Origin: Flavisolibacter ginsengisoli DSM 18119 | GTDB lineage: Bacteria; Bacteroidota; Bacteroidia; Chitinophagales; Chitinophagaceae | DNA length: 64,000 nucleotides | NCBI RefSeq assembly: GCF_900129295.1 | Contig: NZ_FQUU01000006.1 | Span: 160,863 to 224,862, forward strand | Direction of reading: 5' to 3' | Part shown: positions 9,306 through 18,600 of the stretch, piece after piece | Layout: each line of letters starts with the position of its first letter | Numbering within the stretch: position 1 is the stretch's first letter | The notes under the pieces: generated by a model | Databases searched by the model: none | What the model saw: only the letters and a program-made list of their open reading frames with translations | Told to the model about the DNA's origin: nothing | Translations under genes and position numbers: made by a program

Positions 9306-10512
9306 CCCCAGTTTTACCCTCCGCATAGTCCCGCAGATATTCAAACCTGGGTGTCAAATGGCCTTGTTTAACAATGGTGGCTCTTTCCAAAATATCGGAT
9401 TGGCCTGTAAAAAGATCGTCCAGAACAAATTTGATCAACTGTTCTCCAAAGTATTTTGATGCATCCCTTGGCAGTTCATTAGGCAAATTGCCAACGGCAA
9501 TAACATCAACAGAACCTGGTTGAAAAGGTGGCGTTTTAATGAAGGAGTGCCTGTCCACTCCATATACAGGATTTTCAATGGTTTGGTCACCAAGGTTAAT
9601 GGGTACAGAACCGTTACTGTCATCAGTAATATCAGCAATAACTTGTATCCTGAAATCGCTGGCAGAAACAGCTTGCAGACTGAATAAGCGCGGGACATTC
9701 ACATCCCAGTACACACCATTCATCAGGATATCCGTTTGAGATACATAATTCTGAAAAAGACATACATAGTTTTCAGGATGTTCATGGAAATCTTCCCTGC
9801 TATATGAACCGTTTTCTTTATGAGCATACAGATCAGAACCTTTTAATTGAACATATACGGGATAGGCAAAATCTCTTGAGAGGTATTCCTCTTTTTCTAC
9901 TTCTATTATTCCCATCAGGTTCATCACTTCCAATATACCATGTGCCACCCTACCCGATCCTGTAACAGCTATTTTGATATTGGGCACTTTCAATCCAAAA
10001 TAACAATGAATCAACTCCTTAAAATCTTTTTGCTTATATACCCGCTCCAGCTTAAAACTTCCCGTTCGCTGACCATATGCCATCATTCCATTATGCGCAC
10101 CTACTATGCCTGCAAAAAATCCAAATCCTATTATTCGCTGGCCATCTTCATGTTCCATGCATTCATAATCAATCAGGGTGCATTTATTCTCAATGATAGT
10201 TTGTAAAAGACGCTGATTATATACCTGTTTCTTACGTGTATGAGAAAAAAATAAATAGGTTTTATGCTTAAGTAATTGGGACACTGGAACTTCCTTAATT
10301 CCTAAAAGAATACTACAATCTGAAAGATCATCAATCACTTCAATTCCGGCTCGCCTATATTCTTCATCACTAAAGCACCTATTTTCTGAACTTTGAACTT
10401 TAATCTGAATATCTGAATTATTTTTGACAAGCCATTTACATTGAGAAGGAATTAATGCTACCCTGTTATCGGGAGGGATCTTGCCTTCTTTTAACAATCC
10501 GATTTTAATCAT
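9280..10512 (-). CDS. LYS1/alanine-dehydrogenase-like NAD(P)-dependent oxidoreductase
   Basis: A 410-residue protein of the alanine dehydrogenase/PNT N-terminal plus Rossmann superfamily. The N-terminus (IGLLKEGKIPPDNRVALIP) and SHTRKKQ near residue 90 resemble lysine-forming saccharopine dehydrogenase (LYS1) and the LOR half of LKR/SDH. IAVTGSGRVAHGILEVMNLMG (about 195-215) is the NAD-binding glycine motif. It would be a cytosolic amino-acid oxidoreductase, possibly saccharopine dehydrogenase, but the substrate cannot be settled by reading. It is a single gene, convergent with trmN6 and overlapping its last 26 bp. Confidence 0.75.
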   Translation of the reverse strand: MIKIGLLKEGKIPPDNRVALIPSQCKWLVKNNSDIQIKVQSSENRCFSDEEYRRAGIEVIDDLSDCSILLGIKEVPVSQLLKHKTYLFFSHTRKKQVYNQRLLQTIIENKCTLIDYECMEHEDGQRIIGFGFFAGIVGAHNGMMAYGQRTGSFKLERVYKQKDFKELIHCYFGLKVPNIKIAVTGSGRVAHGILEVMNLMGIIEVEKEEYLSRDFAYPVYVQLKGSDLYAHKENGSYSREDFHEHPENYVCLFQNYVSQTDILMNGVYWDVNVPRLFSLQAVSASDFRIQVIADITDDSNGSVPINLGDQTIENPVYGVDRHSFIKTPPFQPGSVDVIAVGNLPNELPRDASKYFGEQLIKFVLDDLFTGQSDILERATIVKQGHLTPRFEYLRDYAEGKTGVTGINNNL

Positions 10513-10914
10513 ATACTAGCATTCTAATTATACAAAAGTCAAAACCTCTCAATTAGTGGTATCCTTTTCTCCTGGATGGAAGAAAATTAATCAAACTCTA
10601 TAAAATTATTAAACTATCCCCTTTATAAATGAATTATAAGTCTCATAAATACTGCAAATGTTAATTATGTTTCATTGGCATTTTCTAATTGATTAAAGTA
10701 AGAGCTTTACATTAAGTTATTGCCATTTGGTAATATTAAAATTGGGCAATATGAATTTCGTAAAGAAAATATTGTTGGTGCTGGGCAATTTATTTGTTCA
10801 CAAAAAAAGCTGTTGCAAATAATCAGATCAAAAAATAAAGACAGATTTCTTTCAATTGAATAGAATGTTGTAACATTGCAGCCCTTAAATACCCTATTTA
10901 TAGGGTAAAGGATC
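10513..10914. other. Intergenic region upstream of tRNA-Leu
   Basis: 402 bp with no convincing gene. It is very AT-rich. It should hold the promoter of the minus-strand oxidoreductase at its left end and the tRNA promoter at its right end. TAACATTG at 10871-10878 is one mismatch from the Bacteroidota -7 consensus and lies 36 nt before the tRNA. I see nothing else of note besides the palindrome listed separately. Confidence 0.5.
10890..10907 (+). repeat. Perfect palindrome in the tRNA-Leu leader
   Basis: TACCCTA-TTTA-TAGGGTA, a perfect 7-bp stem with a 4-nt loop, ends 7 nt before the first base of the mature tRNA. It lies between a promoter-like box (10871-10878) and the tRNA, so it would be part of the 5' leader that RNase P removes. 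It may assist processing or be a protein site; no function can be assigned from sequence alone. Confidence 0.55.
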
Positions 10915-10998
10915 GCCCGGGTGGCGGAATTGGTAGACGCAGCAGACTCAAAATCTGCCGTTCGCAAGAATGTGCTGGTTCGATTCCAGTCCCGGGCA
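10915..10998 (+). tRNA. tRNA-Leu (anticodon CAA)
   Basis: An 84-nt class II tRNA. The acceptor stem GCCCGGG (10915-10921) pairs with CCCGGGC (10991-10997), with discriminator A at 10998; CCA is not encoded. The anticodon stem GCAGA/TCTGC encloses loop CTCAAAA, giving anticodon CAA, which reads UUG. A long variable arm (about CGTTCGCAAGAATG) and the T loop GGTTCGATTCC are present, as expected for leucine tRNA. An IS element begins 12 nt downstream. Confidence 0.97.
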
Positions 10999-11010
10999 CA
11001 GAATTAAAAA

Positions 11011-11043
11011 GAGGGTTCTCAATAAAATGAGATACCCTTTTTT
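11011..11043 (+). repeat. Left inverted end of the IS, also a hairpin plus T tract
   Basis: It begins GAGGGTTCTCA and contains the partner TGAGATACCCT followed by a T run, so it folds as a hairpin of terminator type reading rightward into the element. Its outer part matches the reverse complement of the right end. It may also serve as the transcription stop of tRNA-Leu, which ends 12 nt before it. Confidence 0.6.
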
Positions 11044-11113
11044 ATTTTGGGATCTGGTTTACGTGATTCTTGCTGGTTGTGACGATTGGGGAAGGGTTTT
11101 GGCGGGAAGCTCT

Positions 11114-11135
11114 CAAAAAAAGCCCTTTTCAGGCT
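11114..11135 (-). terminator. Terminator at the transposase 3' end
   Basis: On the minus strand AGCC-TGAAAAG-GGCT is followed by a run of T (the A run 11115-11120 on the plus strand). The short stem spans the TGA stop codon (11129-11131) of the transposase, so the hairpin and the end of the coding region overlap. Confidence 0.5.
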
Positions 11136-12673
11136 ACTTTTTTTCTAAGATTGTGCGCCAGGGCAAGTAATCCTGTTTCAACCTTTACTTTTTCAAGGCC
11201 TCGCAGCATAAATCTTTTGAAGTGATGATTGTGTTTGATGGCTGCGAACACAGGTTCAACATCATGACACCGCTGCTTTCGTTTTTTTATTCCTTTTTTG
11301 GTTTTAAGCCGTTTGTCTGCCTTTAGTTTCAGTCGCCTGAGATTGTGATTGATCTCTATGGTTCGCATAGACCTCTTCGGATTGCACTGCGATTGCAGCG
11401 GGCAGTCTTCACATTTCTTCGTCTGGTATTTTGTGATCTGCTGCTGATAGCCGGTTGTTGTTGTCCGTATTTTTGTACCGACGTTCTTCATCACCTTCCC
11501 GGATGGACACCGGTACTGATCTTTTCCTTCATCATAGCATAGCTTATCTGCTGAAAAAGGTTTTTTATCCCTGGTCGTTTTGTGTTGATTGCGGTCGAAC
11601 TCATTGTGTTTCATATAAGCGGTGATCCTCTTTTTTTCCAGCCATTGATAGTTCTCTTCACTGCCGTAACCTGCATCAGTAGTTACACTTGAGGGTTTGA
11701 TGTGCGATGCATTTATATGTTCGCTCAAATGCGTGGTAAGGGTACCTGTATCGAAAGTGTTTTGATGTAAACTGTAATGCGCAATAAACTGACGATTGGT
11801 GGAGATCTGAACATTATAAGCAGGCTTCAGCTGCCCGTTTCTCATGTGGTCTTCCTTCATTCGCATGAAGGATGCATCCGTATCGGTCTTGCTAAAACTG
11901 CTTCGATTTGTTCCCATGATTTTTTCCTGCCGCTCATACTTGTCCACGGAAGAAGGCCAGTGCTTTTTGGCATAATTCAGTTTGCCGCGAACCTTTGGAT
12001 CGATCTTCTTATCCTTTAAAACTTCATTGATCCGGTCGATGGTCTGGTTGACCGTCTCACTGCTGATTTTTTTAAAACCGGAGGGATCGGTATCATCCAT
12101 CTCCGAAGCTGCCACCATCAGGGCATACTGCCACAACTCATCCAACTGCTTTACAATCCGTTCCCGACTGGTCTTGATGGCCTTACCCCATACAAAGGTG
12201 TAACGATTGGCATTGGCTTCGATCTTCGTTCCGTCTGTATACAGATCGCGGATGTTCACAAGCCCTTCCTCACACAGCATCAGCACCACCTGGTTGAAGA
12301 CAGGCTTCAGGGTCTTTTGCAAACGCTGGCCGCGAAAGCGGTTGATGGTGTTGTGATCGGGCCGCTGCATGCCTGCCAGCCACATAAAATGAATATTCTG
12401 CCCCAGGGCTTCTTCGATCCTGCGGCTGCTGTAAATATTACTGACATACGCATAGACCATCACCTTGAGAAGCATGCGCGGATGATAACTGCTGGCGCCA
12501 CCGGCTTTGTAGGTCTTCACAATGGAAGTGATATCAACCTTGTCTAAAACTGCGTTGATGGTGCGAACGGGATGATCAATAGCTACCAGATCATTAAGAT
12601 CGAGCGGGAGAAGCGACCCCTGAGACTGAAAATCCTGTTTGAATACGACTTTGAGTTTTTTACCTCTTGGCAT
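11129..12673 (-). CDS. IS1182 family DDE transposase
   Basis: 514 residues. The N-terminal DUF772-type region (MLLKVMVYAYVSNIYSSRR, about 67-85; FRGQRLQK, about 119) is followed by a DDE catalytic part. The likely catalytic acids are D in RDLYTDGTKIEAN (about 143), D in VTTDAGYGSEENY (about 324) and E in DVEPVFAAIKHNH (about 480). A Cys-rich insert (C-x2-C-x5-C type, CEDCPLQSQC, about 425-435) before the last motif is typical of this family. The frame is full length and free of stops, so the element may be active. The stop codon lies inside a terminator hairpin. Confidence 0.93.
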   Translation of the reverse strand: MPRGKKLKVVFKQDFQSQGSLLPLDLNDLVAIDHPVRTINAVLDKVDITSIVKTYKAGGASSYHPRMLLKVMVYAYVSNIYSSRRIEEALGQNIHFMWLAGMQRPDHNTINRFRGQRLQKTLKPVFNQVVLMLCEEGLVNIRDLYTDGTKIEANANRYTFVWGKAIKTSRERIVKQLDELWQYALMVAASEMDDTDPSGFKKISSETVNQTIDRINEVLKDKKIDPKVRGKLNYAKKHWPSSVDKYERQEKIMGTNRSSFSKTDTDASFMRMKEDHMRNGQLKPAYNVQISTNRQFIAHYSLHQNTFDTGTLTTHLSEHINASHIKPSSVTTDAGYGSEENYQWLEKKRITAYMKHNEFDRNQHKTTRDKKPFSADKLCYDEGKDQYRCPSGKVMKNVGTKIRTTTTGYQQQITKYQTKKCEDCPLQSQCNPKRSMRTIEINHNLRRLKLKADKRLKTKKGIKKRKQRCHDVEPVFAAIKHNHHFKRFMLRGLEKVKVETGLLALAHNLRKKVA

Positions 12674-12771
12674 GCAGTAAATTACCGCAAAAACCCTGCA
12701 ATACAGCTGACACCACCTTACCTTTTTTATACAGTAAATCTGTGTATAAATCCAACCAAAAAACTGAAAAA

Positions 12772-12805
12772 ATAAAAGGCTGCCTCATACTTTTGAGACA
12801 GCCTC
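12772..12805 (-). repeat. Right inverted end of the IS, also a hairpin plus T tract
   Basis: Read on the minus strand it starts GAGGCTGTCTCA, then a short loop, then TGAGGCAGCC followed by TTTTATTTTTT. It matches the left end over about 28 positions with several differences. It folds as a terminator reading leftward into the element and also lies just downstream of the minus-strand lipoprotein gene at 12826, for which it could be the terminator. Confidence 0.6.
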
Positions 12806-12825
12806 TTCATAGTGTAAAGTAAAAT

Positions 12826-13320
12826 TTACTTATTTTTTATTACGGGTGGAAGATCTTCCATCACTATAGAGCTTACCTTCCAGGATTGATCAGCCTGCTT
12901 TTTCCACACAAAAGTATAATTGCCATTATTTACAAAAGGCTTAGCTCCTGGCGGTGCTACATCAAGTGAGAAAGTACCCGATTCATATGCCAGCGCATCA
13001 CTTTCGCCAGTGCTTACTACATTAGTTCGCAGGTTACTTGTTACAGGAAGGTTGTGCCTGATAAATCTTTCAGTAACTTCAGTACGTCCATTCATATGTG
13101 TGGCAGCAGATAAAAGCTGCACATCATCTGCCAGCATAGATATTAGCTTTGATGAGTCTTTACTGTTCCAGGCATTGTCAAATTGTTGATTTAGTTCTTT
13201 AGAGGTAACAGTTGCAGTGGTTTTGGTAGGCTCAGCTGATTTGTCTTTTTCCTCTCCTTTAGAGTTAGTACAGGATACGATCATAGCAGAAGCCGCCATG
13301 AAAATAAAAATTTGCTTCAT
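12826..13320 (-). CDS. NTF2-like (DUF4440/SnoaL-type) lipoprotein
   Basis: 164 residues. A lipoprotein signal with lipobox MIVSC puts the lipidated Cys at about residue 17, followed by a short Lys/Glu/Thr-rich linker. The rest fits an NTF2-like fold: helix LNQQFDNAWNSKDSSKLISMLADDVQLL near residue 43, then strands ending in FVWKKQADQSWKVSSIVMED. DUF4440/SnoaL-like proteins of this sort bind small ligands or have unknown roles in the periplasm. It is divergent from the EthD-like gene, and its 3' side faces the IS right end. Confidence 0.75.
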   Translation of the reverse strand: MKQIFIFMAASAMIVSCTNSKGEEKDKSAEPTKTTATVTSKELNQQFDNAWNSKDSSKLISMLADDVQLLSAATHMNGRTEVTERFIRHNLPVTSNLRTNVVSTGESDALAYESGTFSLDVAPPGAKPFVNNGNYTFVWKKQADQSWKVSSIVMEDLPPVIKNK

Positions 13321-13462
13321 AATAATTTATTGGTTTATAATCTTTTAAAATATGCCCATTATTTGGATATACAAGAAATTACTAAATAAAATATTACAAC
13401 TTAATTCAAAAAAACATGCAAAACAGGAATAGTAATTTTATATTAATTCAAATATTTCAGCA

Positions 13463-13723
13463 ATGGCAAAAATGACTGTGATTTACAAAACTCCCAAGGA
13501 CAAAGAGTTTTTTGAAAGACATTATTTTGATGTGCACGTTCCATTGGCAAAACAATTACCTGGATTAATAAAGTATGAAATAAATGATGGTTCAATTATC
13601 TCAACTACGGGACATTCAGAAACCTATCGTATGGCCAATCTATATTTTGAGTCATTGGACGCAATGATGACCGCTTTTCGGTCTGATATAGGACAAAAAT
13701 GTGCTGCTGATAGAAAAATTTAG
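13463..13723 (+). CDS. EthD family protein, apparently truncated by a frameshift
   Basis: An 86-residue reading frame with the EthD ferredoxin-like pattern MAKMTVIYKTPKDKEFFERH, HVPLAKQLPGLIKYE and a helix ending GQKCAAD. EthD-type dimeric alpha-beta barrel proteins are usually about 100 residues. Here the frame stops at RKI, but in the +1-base frame the sequence continues KNLAPNNEDVQIYLYNTISV and stops at 13774-13776, which matches the expected family tail. One A added to the A5 tract at 13714-13718 would restore it. So this is a recent frameshift, a slippage-prone tract or a sequencing error. The function of this subgroup is unknown. Confidence 0.8.
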   Translation: MAKMTVIYKTPKDKEFFERHYFDVHVPLAKQLPGLIKYEINDGSIISTTGHSETYRMANLYFESLDAMMTAFRSDIGQKCAADRKI

Positions 13724-13765
13724 CACCAAATAACGAGGATGTTCAAATTTATTTATACAATACAA

Positions 13766-14017
13766 TTAGCGTTTAATAAAAGCCTGTTGTTTACATACCT
13801 TAAAGGTGAGTTCCTCCAATTCATCAAATTCCATCTCCCAACTACTGAATGCCAACCCTCCGACATATCCGGAGAATATGCGTTTGTACAACCCTGGAAT
13901 TTCGAAAAATCTTGTAGTTTCCTTACTTATAATTTCCCTTGGATCGCCTTTCCAGGACTCGATAACTGGTCTTTTGTAAATGGTCCGAAATACTGAATCA
14001 CACCTTCTACATCTCAA
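13766..14017 (-). pseudogene. Decayed minus-strand reading frame, family unknown
   Basis: An 83-residue frame without a good start (first possible codon TTG, next to a stop) whose product looks protein-like (SKETTRFFEIPGLYKRIFSG; EFDELEELTFKVCKQQ). In another minus frame over about 13938-14005 there is an equally protein-like stretch, DVEGVIQYFGPFTKDQL, and a separate short ATG frame lies at about 14035-14109. Switching frames suggests a degraded gene. The GPFTKDQLSS pattern faintly recalls SiaB-like (DUF6272) proteins, but that is a guess. The 3' end abuts the restored end of the EthD frame. Confidence 0.3.
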
Positions 14018-14122
14018 TTAAAATCTCATAACTATTAGGTTTCTAGCTGTATTGACTCAATTTGAACAGGCTTCAAAAACGAAGAACCATTTACAATAAA
14101 AGGCTTCATTGTTCAGTAAACT

Positions 14123-14156
14123 AAAAAGAGCCGGCATTAACTGCCAGCTCTTTTTT
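14123..14156. terminator. Strong bidirectional terminator after the efflux operon
   Basis: AAGAGC-CGGCA with loop TTAAC and TGCC-AGCTCTT forms a stem of about 11 bp flanked by A runs on the left and T runs on the right, so it can stop transcription on both strands. It lies 15 bp after the stop of the minus-strand TolC-like gene. Confidence 0.8.
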
Positions 14157-14170
14157 ATTTCCATCATTTT

Positions 14171-15601
14171 TTATCGCCATCCACCTCCCAGTTCACGATA
14201 GATATTTACCACTGCATTCAACTGCTCTTTTTTAGTTTCTATCAATTCCAGTTTCGATTCTAAAGCATCTCTCTGGGTCATTAAAACTTCAAAATAATCT
14301 GCCCTTGCGGATTTGAATAGGTCATTGGAAAGATCAATTGACTTGGTCAAAGCTTCTACCTGCCTTGACTTCAGGTCATAGCTCTTTTTAAGGTTATCGA
14401 TCTTCGAAAGCTGTGTGGAAACTTCCAGGTAGGCATTTAATATGCTACGTTCATAATTATACATAGCCTGCAATTGGCGGGAATTGGCATTATAAAATTC
14501 CGCTTTAATAGCATTCCGGTTCAGAAGCGGTCCTGCCAGGTCTCCTGCCAGCGAGTAAAGCATCGACTCAGGAAATTTCACCAGGTAAGCAGGCTTAAAT
14601 GCCTGTAAACCTAATGCAGCTGATATATCAAGGGAAGGGTAAAATTCTGCCCTCGCTACTTTCACATCCAGTTTTGCAGCTGATAGGTCCAATTCTGCCT
14701 GTCTTATATCCGGTCGATTTACCAGCAATTGTGAAGGAATACCAGAGTTAATAACAGAAGGAACCAGGTTTAAAAAATTACCCTTATTCCTTGGTATTTC
14801 TTGAGGATAGCGCGCCAACAAAAAGTTGATGCGGTTTTCGGTTTCTTTAATCTGTTGCCGGATGTCAAACTCCATGCTTTGGGATTTCATCACTTCGGCC
14901 TCAAACTTTTGCACAGCCAATTCTGTTGTACGTGCAGCCTCTTTCTGGATCTTTACAATATCAAGGGCATTTTTTTGCAATCCGATAGTTTGCTGAACTA
15001 TCTCTAACTGATTATCCAGTGCCAGCAATTCGAAATAGGAATTTGCTATCTCAGCAACCAGGTTGGTAACAACGAAATTTTTACCCTCAATGGTTGATAG
15101 GTAACGTGAAATAGCTGCCTTCTTTGCATTACGAAGCTTTTTCCATATATCCACTTCCCAGTTTGCATATACCGCGCCTGTAATATCAGTCAACGGGTCA
15201 GGCACCTCTTTTCCCGGCGCAATTTCAGTAGAAGCATCACCAGCTCCCTGGCTGGTATACCTGCCTACTTTTTCAACTCCAAGACCAAGTTTTGCACTCA
15301 CCAAAGGACTCAATGCTCCCTGCCGGGAGAGTATATCATTCTTTGCAATTTCTATTTCCTGCAAGGTGATATTTAGCTCCTGGTTTCGTTGAAGTGCGGT
15401 ATCTATCAGGTTAACCAAATTCTGATCTGTAAATATTTTTCGCCATGGCGTGGCTGCTATATTTAAGGAATCCCTGCTATCATTAAATGCTTCAGGAACC
15501 ATCGTGTTTTCAGTTTTCTGAACTACCGATGGAACCTTACAGCTTGCCATGGCTATCATGGCTCCTATTATAAAATATCCGTGTCGTTTGTGGTTAAACA
15601 T
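14171..15601 (-). CDS. RND outer-membrane efflux lipoprotein (TolC/NodT type)
   Basis: 476 residues with a lipoprotein signal (MIAMASCKVPSV; lipidated Cys at about 21). It has two outer_membrane_efflux repeats rich in long helices, with the typical SRQGALSPLVSAKLGLG, VYANWEVDIWKKLRNAKKAA, VNRPDIRQAELDLSAAKLDV and ARAEFYPSLDISAALGL stretches. It forms the trimeric outer-membrane channel of a tripartite pump. The ATG overlaps the end of the inner-membrane pump gene by 8 bp, so it is translated from the same operon. It is the last gene before a strong terminator. Confidence 0.95.
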   Translation of the reverse strand: MFNHKRHGYFIIGAMIAMASCKVPSVVQKTENTMVPEAFNDSRDSLNIAATPWRKIFTDQNLVNLIDTALQRNQELNITLQEIEIAKNDILSRQGALSPLVSAKLGLGVEKVGRYTSQGAGDASTEIAPGKEVPDPLTDITGAVYANWEVDIWKKLRNAKKAAISRYLSTIEGKNFVVTNLVAEIANSYFELLALDNQLEIVQQTIGLQKNALDIVKIQKEAARTTELAVQKFEAEVMKSQSMEFDIRQQIKETENRINFLLARYPQEIPRNKGNFLNLVPSVINSGIPSQLLVNRPDIRQAELDLSAAKLDVKVARAEFYPSLDISAALGLQAFKPAYLVKFPESMLYSLAGDLAGPLLNRNAIKAEFYNANSRQLQAMYNYERSILNAYLEVSTQLSKIDNLKKSYDLKSRQVEALTKSIDLSNDLFKSARADYFEVLMTQRDALESKLELIETKKEQLNAVVNIYRELGGGWR

Positions 15602-18600
15602 AGTGTTCTATTTTTTCTCTCTCTGTATGATGATCGATTTCTTCTGTTAAAGGATTTTCATTTTCATCTTTTACCAATAATCGTCTTTCCGATATTTTAC
15701 CAAAAACATAATACAATCCTGGGATAAGCAAAACACCGAAAATAGTTCCCAGTATCATTCCACCTGCAGAAGCAGCACCTATGGTACGGTTGCCAATAGC
15801 TCCGGGCCCAGAGGCAAATACAAGTGGTACCAATCCTGCAATAAAAGCCAGGGAGGTCATAAGGATTGGTCGAAATCTTAATGCTGCACCTTGCATAGCC
15901 GCTTTTAAAACTGTTTCTCCTGAACGGTGTCTTTGTACTGCAAACTCCACGATCAATACAGCATTTTTACCCAGCAGTCCCACCAGCATCACCAATGCCA
16001 CCTGTGCATAGATGTTATTTTCTAATCCCATTATCTTCAATAATAGAAATGAACCAAAAACACCTGCAGGAAGGGAAAGAATAACCGCTAATGGAAGAAT
16101 AAAGCTTTCGTATTGGGCAGCCAGTAACAGGTACACAAAGACCAGGCAAATCAGGAATATGTAAATAGCTTCATTCCCACGAGCCACCTCGTCTGCTGAT
16201 ATACCAGCCCAATCTATTCCAAATCCCCTGGGCAGTGTTTTTTTGGCCACCTCTGTAACAGCTTCAATGGCAGATCCACTGCTGTACCCTGGAGCAGAAG
16301 CCCCACTGATCTCTGAAGAATTGTACATATTATGTCTTGTGATCTCTGACAGGCCATATACTTTTTCCATTTTCATAAAGGCCGAAAACGGAACCATTTC
16401 GTCGTGGTCGTTCTTTACATACAGTTTCAGGATATCTTCCGGCAAAGCTCTGTATTGAGGCAAAGCCTGCACCATTACTTTGTACTGACGGCCATATTTG
16501 ATAAAACTGGTCTCATAGTTACTTCCTATCAGCGTGGAAAGTGTATTCATTGCGTTATCAATCGTTACGCCTTTTTGCTGGGCAATATCATTATCGATCT
16601 TCAGCATGTATTGAGGAAAGCTGGCACTATAAAAAGTAAAAACAGATGATAATTCCGGGCGCTTACTTAGTTGCTTTACAAAATCATTACTCACTGTTTC
16701 CATCTTTTTATAATCCCCGGTTCCCGACTTATCCAGCAAGCGCAATTCAAAGCCGCCGGCTGCTCCATACCCAGGGACTGCAGGTGGCTGAAAGAATTCA
16801 ATTGTAGCTCCCGATATCTCTTTCGATTTTTCTTCCAGTTCATCTATCACCTGCTGCACAGAATGTTTCCTGTCTTCCCAGCTTTTGAGGTTGATCAGGC
16901 AGGTACCGGAGTTAGAGCCTGTTCCTTCGGTAAGGATCTCATAACCTGCAAGAGAAGAAACTGATTGCACATCTTCCAGTCCTTGCGCAATTTTTTGTAG
17001 CTTTTCAGCAACCTGGTTGGTCCTTTCCAGCGATGATCCGGGTGGAGTTTGAATGACTGCATAGAACATTCCCTGGTCTTCATTTGGTATAAAGCCGGAA
17101 GGAAGTCTGTTATTTAAAAACCATGTGGCTGCACAAAAGGCTATCAGCAATCCAAAAGTGACCACTCTCCTGCTAACGATTTTTCCAAGCAGTTTTTGAT
17201 ACCTGCCACTCAAACGATTGAACCGGTTATTAAAACCATCCAGCATTTTTTGCAGCAAGGTTTTTTTCCTCTCTTTTCCGTGCGTATTCTTCAACATCAT
17301 AGCGCATAGCGCCGGAGTTAACGTTAAAGCAACAAGGCCTGAAAGAATAATGGCTGTTGCCATGGTTATAGAGAATTGCCGGTAGAATATTCCTACTGGT
17401 CCTGACATAAAAGCAACGGGGATAAATACGGCCGCCATCACCAATGTAATGGCGATAATGGCACCGCTGATCTCATGCATCGCCTCCTCTGTAGCTTTTA
17501 ATGGCGAAAGATGCTTAGTTTCCATTTTGGCATGCACCGCTTCAATAACTACAATGGCATTATCCACAACAATACCAATGGCCAGGACAAGTGCAAACAG
17601 GGTGATAAGATTCAGGGTGATCCCAAAAAATTGCATGAACAAAAATGTTCCAACCAGGGACACAGGAACTGCAATGGCCGGGATCAGTGTTGAGCGCCAA
17701 TCACCCAGGAAAAGGAACACTACAAGTCCTACCAGGATAAAGGCCTCTACAAGTGTGTGAATAACTTTCTCAATAGAGGCGTCAAGGAATTTGGAAACAT
17801 CGTAACTGATCTCATAATCCACACCTTTAGGAAAGGAGCTTTCTTTGATTTCCTTTAGTTTAGCCTTTACATCAGCTATGACCTGGCTGGCATTACTACC
17901 ATATGATTGTTTCAATACTATGGCAGCAGAAGAATGGCCATTCAGGGTAGAATAAATATCGTACATGGAACTGCCAAATTCCACCTCGGCTACATCTTTC
18001 AACCGTAATAGCTCACCTGCCTGGCTGGACTTTAAAACGATATTTTCATATTCCTCTTTTGTACTGAACCTTCCAGGGTATTTCAATACATATTCAAAGG
18101 TCTGCGATCGCTTCCCGGAACTTTCTCCTGTTTTTCCTGGCGAAGCTTCAAGGCTTTGTTCATCAAGCGCCTTTAATACTTCATCAGCCGAAATTTTATA
18201 GGCCAGCATTCTATCAGGTTTCAGCCAGATGCGCATGGCATATTCCCGGTTACCAAGAATATCAGCAAACCCTACCCCATTCACCCTTTTTAATTCCGAC
18301 AAGATGTTAATATCTGCGAAATTGAAAAGGAATTTCTGATCCATGCTGGTGTCCTTGCTATACAGGTTGATATACATCAACATATTTGATTCTTCCCGCG
18401 TGATCTTCACACCTTCCCGAACTACTAACGGTGGTAGCTTATTCACCACTGAGGCTACACGGTTCTGAACATTTACTGATGCCAGGTTAGGATCAGTGCC
18501 AAGATTAAATACAATTTGTATGGTAGCCTCGCCATCATTACCAGCGTCAGACGCCATATATTTCATTCCGGGAATTCCATTAATGGCTCTTTCCAATGGA

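Larger units (their letters stand above)
11011..12805 (-). mobile_element. IS1182-type insertion sequence
   Basis: About 1.8 kb containing one transposase gene on the minus strand, bounded by two related imperfect inverted ends that both begin GAGG and carry TCTCA...ATGAG inside. The left end starts 12 nt after tRNA-Leu. No convincing target duplication is visible (AAAA on the left against TTCA on the right), so the ends may be slightly misplaced, the duplication may have decayed, or the copy may have been rearranged. Base composition appears more GC-rich than the neighbours, in line with a foreign origin. The transposase frame is intact. Confidence 0.75.

Noticed and set aside
10707..10967. 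86-codon minus-strand frame
   Set aside because: It runs through tRNA-Leu, and its product is low in protein character.
13739..13996. 85-codon plus-strand frame just after the EthD gene
   Set aside because: Its composition resembles a mirror of the minus strand; the EthD tail reading explains the first part better.
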